Shown: piece after piece, positions 57,661 through 64,000 of the stretch
Numbering within the stretch: the first letter of the stretch is position 1
Layout of the letters: every line of letters begins with the position of its first letter
Source: Saposhnikovia divaricata
Taxonomy: Eukaryota; Streptophyta; Magnoliopsida; Apiales; Apiaceae
Direction of reading: 5' to 3'
Assembly: GCA_036435485.1 (NCBI GenBank)
Contig: CM071595.1
Location: 62,001-126,000, forward strand
Length of the DNA stretch: 64,000 nt
Position numbers and translations under genes: made by a program
The notes under the pieces: generated by a model
The model's database searches: none
What the model saw: the letters and a program-made list of their open reading frames with translations, nothing else
Told to the model about the DNA's origin: nothing

Positions 57661-60600
57661 CTACGATCCCATCTTCAGAACCTTAGTTGGATCCCTTTCA
57701 TCTACCAAAATAGAAATTGTATCCCTTGCAGGACCAGTCTTTTCCACTGGTTGCGGTGTCCTCGGGTCAAGATCGAAATCAAAACTTTGAGGATCTTCAA
57801 CCGGTGCTGCATCCTTGGAGGGCACGTCCTCTTTAAGAGGGAAGTCTTCCTCGACAAGGGTATGCACCAAACCTTCAAGTAACATTCGCCTCCCTTCAAC
57901 CTGCTCACCCTTGAGATCAAATGAGATTACTTCCTCTGTGTCTTCCTCTATTTCTTCCAAAATTCCTTCTTGGAGCTCATCAAGAACCGAGGTATCATCC
58001 TCAGGGCGCGCCCTGTATAGCAGTTCTTCCTCTTCAGGTTCCTGGACAAGATAATGGGCTTTTACCTCCTCTGGGACAACACTCATGACCCCTGAACCAC
58101 TCTCACATAGGGCGCGCCCTCCATCCTGCTGTCTTCTAAACCCTTTAATCGCCTTATGGTAGCAATCTCTTGAGTCATGCTGAGAGCCCCGTACAGTTCC
58201 CACACCATTTGGCGTAGGAAATTTCATCGCGAGATGATCGATGGAGGTTACAACTTTCATTTCCTTCAACAGAGGTCGTCCTACCAGAGCATTATATGAT
58301 GAATCCACATTCAAAATCATGAAATCCATCATCTGAGTCACAGAAAGGGTTCCTTCCCCAAGAGTTACCGGTAATTTGATAGCTCCCATAAATTTTATCG
58401 ATTCTCCTGAAAAACCATAGATCCATCCGTTGTCTTGAATCATATCTTTGTCTATGAGTCCCAGCTTCTTATAAGTAATGTAGTAGAGTATGTTCACCGA
58501 GCTTCCATTGTCCACGAAAACCCGATGGACATTCTTCGAACCAATCTGAATTGCTACTACCAGAGCGTCATTATGAGGATGATGTACCCATCTAGCTTCT
58601 TCTTCGGTGAAAGTAATGTCAGCACATTCTCCCTTGAACAACTTAGGTGGCCTCAATTCCAAGCTATTCACATTTGTGAGAGGTCGATACCTCGCTTCTC
58701 TGGAATATCTCTCCATAGCGTGATTGCTATCTCCCCCTAAATGGTGTCCTCCAAAGATGATGTGAATACTCCCTTCTTTGACGAATTTCTTCTCTTCCGG
58801 CTTACCATCTCCGTGGAGGGCACGCCCTCCATCTCTCCTGTCGGGATTCTCCCTATGCTTCTTCACCTCCCTAACAATCCATTCCGTCAGGTATCCTTCC
58901 TTAATCAAATCCTCAATTTCTTCCCTGAGTTGACGACATTCATGAGTGTTATGCCCTGAGGATTCATGGAATTCACAATACTTTTTCTTATCCTTACTCT
59001 GCCAGGAGGTCAATGGTTCCGGCTTTCTGAAGAACCCTTTGTTCTTATTCACCTCAAAGATATGTTCAATAGAAGCTGCTAAAGGAGTATAGTTGCCCGG
59101 CCTTTGATCATAAGTGTATGTATCAGGTGGACCCCAATTTCTTCCAGTTTCAGCTAAATTTACCCGGTTCGCACCGGTTGCTATACGACGAGTAGGACTA
59201 GGAGACCTATCCTTCCTTTTACCAGTCTTTCCCTTAGAACCGTTCTGATTGTCAGTTTTTCGGTTATCCGCCAAGGATTGTTCCACAATCTTGAAAGACT
59301 CAGCTTGTGCAAATACATCAGCCAACGTAGGTGGATCCCATCTTTGAAGATGTTTCCAGAAATCAGTTCCCACTGACAATCCAACAATTAGGAAACTCTT
59401 GAGCGTTTCATCTGTCGCTCCTCTCACCATTGTGGATTCTGAGTTGAATCTCTTGAAATAGGATTGCAAACTCTCTCCTTCCCTTTGCTTGATGTTGGCC
59501 AAGGTCGTGATCGGAGGAGCATATTTTACTGCGGCCTGGAACTTAGTCAAGAACAAGTTCCTCATCACCTGCCACGACGTAATTACCCCTGGACCGAGCT
59601 TCTGAAACCATTGCTGAGCACTCTCCTTGAAAGTTGCCGCCAACAATCGACATCTAGCCAATTCCGTAACTTGATAGACATCCATCTCGATATCGAAACG
59701 TCCAAGGAATTCCACAGGGTCTGCATTTCCATGAAATCGCAAATCATTTGTCATTGATCTATACCCGGCAGGGAGCTGTGCCTCTCTAACTTCGGTCGAG
59801 AAGGGAGAGGATGTTGGCGCAGTTGCAGATATTCTTCCTCCATCCAGGTGAGCAAGGAGTTTCTTTAAATCATCTACATTAAATGTTCCCACTCCAGGAA
59901 TATTCTGGATATTAGGTTGTTCCACAGTCTGAGTACCCCCTGGGGGTGGAGGCGGCGGTGGAGCCGCTGTCTGAATGCCTCCTTGAACCTCTACTTGTGG
60001 TTGAATTACAACTTCCGCTCGAGTTTGATTTTGCTGACCCTCGGGATTTCCATGAGGTTGTGAATTCCCTTGAGAACCTCTCTTATACTGTCCTCCCGAG
60101 CGAGAGTGCGTCCTCGACCTGGACTCACTGGAAGTGCTTGAGGGGATTTGATGGATGCGAGGGGATCTCCCACCTGAGGGCGCGCCCTAATTACGGGGGC
60201 GCCTATTTCCCTAGTGCCAATCCATTCTTCTGTCACCGTTATCACGGTTTCTTCTTCCAGTATTATCACGATGAGGAGTTTGTTCGAATCCAAGGGGCCG
60301 CAACCTGTTTTGAACAGGGGGCACGCGCTGTGGATTATCATTTCGAGTAAGAGTTCGCTCATGTCCAAGGGGCCGCGACCTGTGGTCAGGGGGCGCGCGC
60401 TGTGGATCATGACTCTGTGGAAGGGCTCGCTCATGTCCAAGGGGCCTCGACCTGTTATCAGGGGGCGCGCGCTGTGAATCATGGGGCCTCGATTCCATAT
60501 GTTTGTCTTTCTTCTGGAGCTCGAGGAGCACCATCCTCAAATCATCATCATCAAGCCTTATTCCAAGGCGTTCTTTCAAGCTGGCAAAATCTCTCCTTTC

Positions 60601-61143
60601 TCTAGCCATTTGCTCCTCATCCCTTTGAATCTCACGAGGAGTGCGCCCTGAACGATGAGGATGAGGGCGCGCCCTCTCTTGAGGATTCACCAACCTGCGC
60701 TCAGAATTATTTTTACTAGGATGTTCAATAATAGGATCAAAATAATCTAACCTTCGAGGAGTGACCAGCTGAAATCTCCTTTCGTGACTTTCCTCCCTTC
60801 TTCGAGAATCTTCCTCGATGTGAGGGGATTTTCCTGATCGGCGATGATTTCGTGGGATACTCCGAGATTTTCTCCTTGATTCTTGCTCTTCCTCCACAGA
60901 ACCCAATCTCGCCCCGAAACTATTTATGGCATCTTGTATAACATACAGCTGTTCCATTAATGCCGAATTACTGATGAGAACGGGCGGCTGTCCACCGACG
61001 GCGGCCGGAGTTCCCTGATGTCGCGGGGGAGCAGAAACATTTTCTGGGACATAAGCTTCATGACGCGCTTGGTTATCTCCCAAGCTATCTTCAGAATCGT
61101 AACCATCTTCATCTTGAGAACCTCTGCCATGATTGTGAGACAT
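57661..61143 (-). pseudogene. Tat gag-protease
   Basis: Reading from MSHNHGRGSQDEDG (61143), the N-terminal part is very hydrophilic with Arg-rich repeats. It has in-frame TAGs at 60211-60213 and 60187-60189. The Gag core follows from MEQPNIQNIPG (59925): LRFHGNADPVEFLGRFDIE, AARCRLLAATFKESAQQWFQ-like sequence, QREGESLQSYFKRFNSES and a KYCEFHESSGHNTHECRQL finger. Then comes an aspartic protease with VFVDNGSSVNILY (about 58500) and NALVGRPLLKEMK. The acidic C-terminus stops at TAG 57661-57663. Palindromes code for YRARPED, GGRALCES and ERARPHP. Gag assembles the particle and the protease cuts the polyprotein. Confidence 0.9.
60285..60490. repeat. About 60-bp tandem repeat in the Gag N-terminal region
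   Basis: Three to four imperfect units containing CATGTCCAAGGGGCC and CAGGGGGCGCGCGCTGTGGATCAT. In the gag frame they read QRAPPDNRSRPLGHERAL, QRAPPDHRSRPLGHERTL and QRVPPVQNRLRPLGFEQT. The basic, Pro-rich repeat suggests a nucleic-acid-binding tail. Confidence 0.85.
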
Positions 61144-61177
61144 CTTTTCCTCCTAAGATGTAGATCTTGATTGGCAC

Positions 61178-61194
61178 CCCTCCTTCTAGCGCCA
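61178..61194 (-). promoter_or_regulatory. Primer-binding site of the Tat element
   Basis: On the - strand TGGCGCTAGAAGGAGGG begins three bases after the LTR ends (ACA|AAT). TGGCGC starts are common among Tat primer sites. The matching tRNA is not assigned because I cannot search a tRNA set. Confidence 0.75.
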
Positions 61195-61197
61195 ATT

Positions 61198-62105
61198 TGT
61201 TGACGGAGGAATTTGGGAACAACAAAATTCGAGGTACGTCGCCGGAAGCAAGATCTGATGCGGTGGTTCTTTGCCGGAGAAAATGGTGGTGTGTGGTTGT
61301 TGAGCGTAATTGGTGGCTGAGATTGATAGGGTTAGTGGCGGCTATTCAGAGCTCTCGACTTCCAACCCCTCAATCGGCCTACGTACCCCTGTATTTATAG
61401 GGGATCAAGCCATACGTAGTTTTTGGAGAACAAGAAACCCAAATGGGCTTGGATAACGGACCAGCTTCCGGAATGTTCTACTATGAGGCCTAACCACAAA
61501 GGCCCAAGGCTCATCCAAGATCTCAAGACTTCACGGATAAGGAAACTTCCCCCGTCGAGGACTAGTCCTATCCGTTACCAGCTATTTCTTGATTTCAAGG
61601 ATGCAGGTATAGCCGTGGTTTACCCCAAGTGCAGAACGCATCCCTGTCCCCCGAATGAGAAGCACCCACCAGATAGCAGGACAGGTGATCCAGAGCTTTT
61701 GGGTGCAAAGTGCAGGATTACTCCGAAGTTCCCCAATGAGAGCGCGCCCATTGGCTACAGGAACAGAGCTCCCAAAGCACACACCAGAAAGTCCCCATCT
61801 TTCCACCTAAGGGCGCGCCCTTAGTGTTTAAGAAGGGTCCTTATATCCAGGCAAACCCCTGGAGGCCTTCTGCGACGGACATCCCCCTCCTGAGATACGA
61901 CAGGAGGGAATTCTTCAATAATCAAACAGGTCAATCGACATTATTATCATCTTAGAATTCCATCATAACCTAGGGCGCGGCCTAACACCCTCAGGGCGCG
62001 CCCTAACCTCTAGAAACCCTAATTCGTTCTCTAAAATCCCAAATTGAACCCGTATTTGACCCGAGTCCATCTTTGAAATACCCGAACCGAATTTTGGCTA
62101 TAACA
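61198..62105 (-). repeat. 5' LTR of the Tat element
   Basis: 908 bp, TGTTGACGG...TATAACA on the + strand, adjacent to the primer-binding site. It contains two exact palindromes (61810, 61993), one near copy (61972) and a half copy (61742). Confidence 0.96.
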
Positions 62106-63300
62106 TAAACAATAAAAACTCAAACGACAATATTTAAGGTTTTCGTAAAATTCAAAAACTAAAACATAAACCTCCAGCCAGCAATAAAATAATTAACAAG
62201 GTATGAAACTAAAATACATCCAGCTCATATAATTTCAAATTGACCAATAGAAAATCACAACAACTTTCACACTTTCTCTTGGTCGATTATGTCGGAAAAA
62301 CAGTAGTACTCAAACAATAGCACTGTTAGATGACATGCCAAAAATCCAACAATATAATAAACAAATAATAACATGCATCCAATTAAATAACATACAAATA
62401 ATCATATAATACCACATTTCAGAAATTCAAATAAGAAATTAAAAATGAGAATGAACATACATCCAACTCATATAATTTCAAACTTGACCAATAGAAAAGC
62501 AACCAAATAGCAGCCAAAAATCATAAATTACAAATTACCACTAATTAATAGCAGTGTTAGATGACATGCATCCAATTAGTAGCAAAAAATCCAACAATAT
62601 AATGCATAAATAATAACATGCATCCAATTAAACAACATACAAATAATCATATGATATAACACATATCACAAATTTAAATAAGAAATTCAGAAATGAAAAT
62701 TACCTAAGAACAGCCACAACCACAACCAAGTGAATGAGGTCCTGTAAAAAGAATACATTCAAAAGAATTAGGGTAATACATCCAAGTAAATAAAAATACA
62801 CAATTTAAGAAATTAGGGGTTTGATTTAAAAAGCCCCAAATTAAGAAATTAGGGTTTTGACTTAAAAAAACCCTTCAAATTGAAGCTCTCAATATATCGA
62901 TAAGACCCTAGAAATACCAGAGGAGACCTTATTCGTGTAGAGTATTACCGATTCTTACCAATTTCGACACGAAGCAGTGGTGAGTAGAGTGGTCGAACGG
63001 AGTGGTGAGTAGAGTAGTGCACCGGAGGTGAGTTTATGGTGGTGAGAGATGAGCTAGAGAGATTCAGTCGAGAGAGAGTCGACAGAGAGAGGGAGAGAGT
63101 CGAGAGAGAGTTCGAGAGAGAGAGTGTGTGTCTGAATATTATTTTGTTTAATTAGATTGTGTTTGTTTAATTTGTCTGAGGGTCAATTATTGTGTATGGG
63201 CGGGGAGAATATTTGGTTAAGGAGGGGGAAATTTTGATTTAGGGGGTGAAATTTTCGCTAAGGGGGAAAATAAAATCAAGGGCACGTTTTTTTAATTTTT
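62106..63300 (-). other. 5' region of the CACTA element, right of the nested Tat
   Basis: This is the CACTA sequence upstream of the transposase gene. It has two tandem copies of a roughly 240-bp segment (about 62215-62450 and 62455-62695, each with CATCCA(A/G)CTCATATAATTTCAAA and AACATGCATCCAATTAAA). A GA-rich stretch at 63057-63130 reads CT-rich on the - strand, as often found in plant 5' leaders. The transposase promoter is probably here, now 12.5 kb from its gene. Confidence 0.65.
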
Positions 63301-63445
63301 TAAAGAGTGACTTTAGACATCAGTTTTAAAAACAGTGATGTCTAAGAATAATAAAGACATCAGTTTAATGCGGGATGATGTTATTACATCTTTTAACATC
63401 AGTGGCATTTATGATCGATGTCTAAAGTGTGATGTCTATTTACTG
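63301..63445. repeat. Right sub-terminal repeats of the CACTA element
   Basis: Seven or more AGACATCAG/GATGTCTA-type motifs within 140 bp next to the right inverted repeat, the same motif as on the left side but over a shorter distance. Confidence 0.85.
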
Positions 63446-63458
63446 TTTTCTTGTAGTG
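63446..63458 (-). repeat. Right terminal inverted repeat of the CACTA element
   Basis: TTTTCTTGTAGTG, the exact reverse complement of the left end, followed by the TCC duplication at 63459-63461. Confidence 0.96.
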
Positions 63459-64000
63459 TCCTTGCAGCTTCTATGAGAGTCATGTTTTTTCTCTCTACTA
63501 CTCCATTTTGTTGTGGAGTTCCAGGTGCAGAGAATTCTTGCTTTATTCCATTTTCTTTACAAAACTCTTTCATGACTGCATTCTTGAACTCAATGCCATT
63601 ATCACTCCTTATGATTTTCACTGTATGCTTAGATCCTTTGTCCAGCTGTATGACATGCTCTGTTAAGATTGATGCAGTTTCTTCTTTCTTGTGCATGAAA
63701 TATACCCATGTATATCTGGTGTATTCACCAACAATAACCAAAGCATATCTTTTCTTTCCAATAGACATTATATTTACTGGACCAAATAAATCAACATGCA
63801 ATAAGTGATATGGCTCAAGAATTGAGGATTCAGTCTTACTTTTGAATGAAGTTTTTCTTTGTTTTGCCTTTTGACATGAGTCACATAGGCCATCTGGAGT
63901 AAAAACTGATTTGGGCAATCCTCTCACAAGATCTTTCTTCACTAGCTCATTAATGCTGTTGAAATTCAGATGAGAAAGTCTCTTGTGTCAATCCCAGCTT
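63459..64000 (-). pseudogene. Copia GAG-pre-integrase and integrase (5' part of split pol)
   Basis: The frame enters from the right edge with SWD, a TGA where W is expected (about 63988), then HKRLSHLNFNSINELVKKDL (GAG-pre-integrase). It continues CDSCQKAKQRKTSF (zinc-binding CxxC half) and the integrase core with HVDLFGPV, IIRSDNGIEFKNA and QQNGVVERKNMTLIEAART, which hold the D, D and E of the catalytic triad. The CACTA element enters directly after the ART codons; the frame resumes at 40947. Confidence 0.9.

Larger units (their letters stand above)
50491..62004. repeat. Dispersed palindrome AGGGCGCGCCCT (whole-element family)
   Basis: Exact copies start at 50364, 50561, 50998, 51500, 52528, 52713, 53461, 53812, 54006, 54117, 54196, 58003, 58109, 60177, 60664, 61810 and 61993. 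Variants with one or two changes include 50181, 50578 (AGGACGCGTCCT, also palindromic), 51102, 51146, 51274, 51866, 52203, 52594, 52831, 52982, 53611, 58817 and 61972. Flanks are often T...A, extending the palindrome to TTAGGGCGCGCCCTAA. None occurs in 54460-57660 (RT to integrase). The core codes for RARP, GRAL or GAP depending on frame, with no stop on either strand. Confidence 0.95.
49569..62105 (-). mobile_element. Full-length Tat-type (Ogre/Retand-like) Ty3/gypsy retrotransposon
   Basis: Two 908-bp LTRs in direct orientation, a 5-bp TAAAC duplication, a primer-binding site next to the right LTR and a G-rich polypurine tract next to the left LTR define a complete 12,537-bp element on the - strand. 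It encodes gag-protease, then RT, RNase H, a second (archaeal-type) RNase H and integrase, which together mark the Tat clade. Between pol and the 3' LTR is a 4-kb region with an antisense spliced gene, known for Retand-like members. The LTRs differ at about 15 positions by eye with no length change, so insertion is recent in evolutionary terms. Palindromic AGGGCGCGCCCT motifs are scattered through it. Confidence 0.95.
40948..63458 (-). mobile_element. Complete CACTA (En/Spm) transposon, 22.5 kb with a nested gypsy element
   Basis: It starts CACTACAAGAAAA at 40948 and ends TTTTCTTGTAGTG at 63458, perfect 13-bp terminal inverted repeats, with a 3-bp TCC duplication. Both ends have dense sub-terminal AGACATC/GATGTCT repeats. 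Two - strand genes are present, a TNP2-type transposase and a Ptta/Ulp1 protein. Without the 12.5-kb Tat insertion and its TAAAC duplication, the CACTA would be about 10 kb, a normal autonomous size, but its genes have stops and a frameshift. Confidence 0.96.
34493..64000 (-). mobile_element. SIRE/Maximus-type Copia element, split by the CACTA transposon, 5' end beyond the right edge
   Basis: On the - strand, from right to left, are the GAG-pre-integrase and integrase region (63459-64000), then after the 22.5-kb CACTA insertion the rest of integrase, reverse transcriptase and RNase H (38631-40947), an extra 696-residue ORF (35849-37939), a polypurine tract (35610-35620) and the 3' LTR (34493-35609). 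Copia order (integrase before RT) plus a long extra ORF downstream of pol is the SIRE/Maximus layout. The 5-bp sequence next to the LTR is AATTC (34488-34492); its partner would be at the unseen 5' end. Confidence 0.92.

Noticed and set aside
50364..62004. GGCGCGCC (AscI site) repeats as cloning or linker artefacts
   Set aside because: The sites carry diverged variants, lie in frame inside real transposon genes, occur at matching places in both LTRs, and are confined to one natural element with its own target duplications.

Overview
This window is nuclear DNA of a flowering plant, most likely a eudicot; no sequence here fixes the family or species. Two host genes lie at its left and converge 3' to 3': the last exons of a bZIP transcription factor (+ strand, 2076-2543) and a complete seven-exon tRNA pseudouridine synthase of the TruA family (- strand, 16773 to 4159). 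I could place every splice site of the synthase, and the exons join into a 525-codon frame with no lesion. Its introns are loaded with insertions: a solo LTR with a 5-bp target duplication, a Helitron-type terminus, and a 3.9-kb Ty3/gypsy element that has lost most of its pol gene.

From about 17 to 33 kb the DNA is AT-rich and made of repeats: an 80-bp tandem array, two families of non-autonomous Helitron-like elements (one with a roughly 1-kb unit present three times in tandem, the other in a head-to-tail array), a full-length L1-type LINE with 15-bp target duplications (22820-28195), a pogo-like MITE and a piece of gypsy pol.

From 33.7 kb to the right edge the window is a clean four-level nest. 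A gypsy pol fragment was hit by a SIRE/Maximus-type Copia element (34493 to beyond 64000). Its integrase region was split by a 22.5-kb CACTA (En/Spm) transposon (40948-63458; TSD TCC; TIR CACTACAAGAAAA). That CACTA was hit in turn by a 12.5-kb Tat-type Ty3/gypsy element (49569-62105; TSD TAAAC; two 908-bp LTRs). All coding modules of these elements run on the - strand, except an intron-containing antisense gene inside the Tat element (+ strand, 51.1-53.6 kb) with its own TATA box.

The most unusual signal is inside the Tat element. A perfect palindrome, AGGGCGCGCCCT, occurs 17 times exactly and at least a dozen more times with one or two changes, in LTRs, spacers, the antisense gene and gag, but not in the RT-RNase H-integrase frame. 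It is 12 bp long, reads the same on both strands and has no stop codon in any frame, so it can sit inside coding sequence. I saw no copy outside this element.

The transposon genes mostly carry isolated nonsense codons, many explained by C-to-T or G-to-A changes (TGG to TAG or TGA, CAG to TAG), the pattern expected of methylated, silenced repeats.
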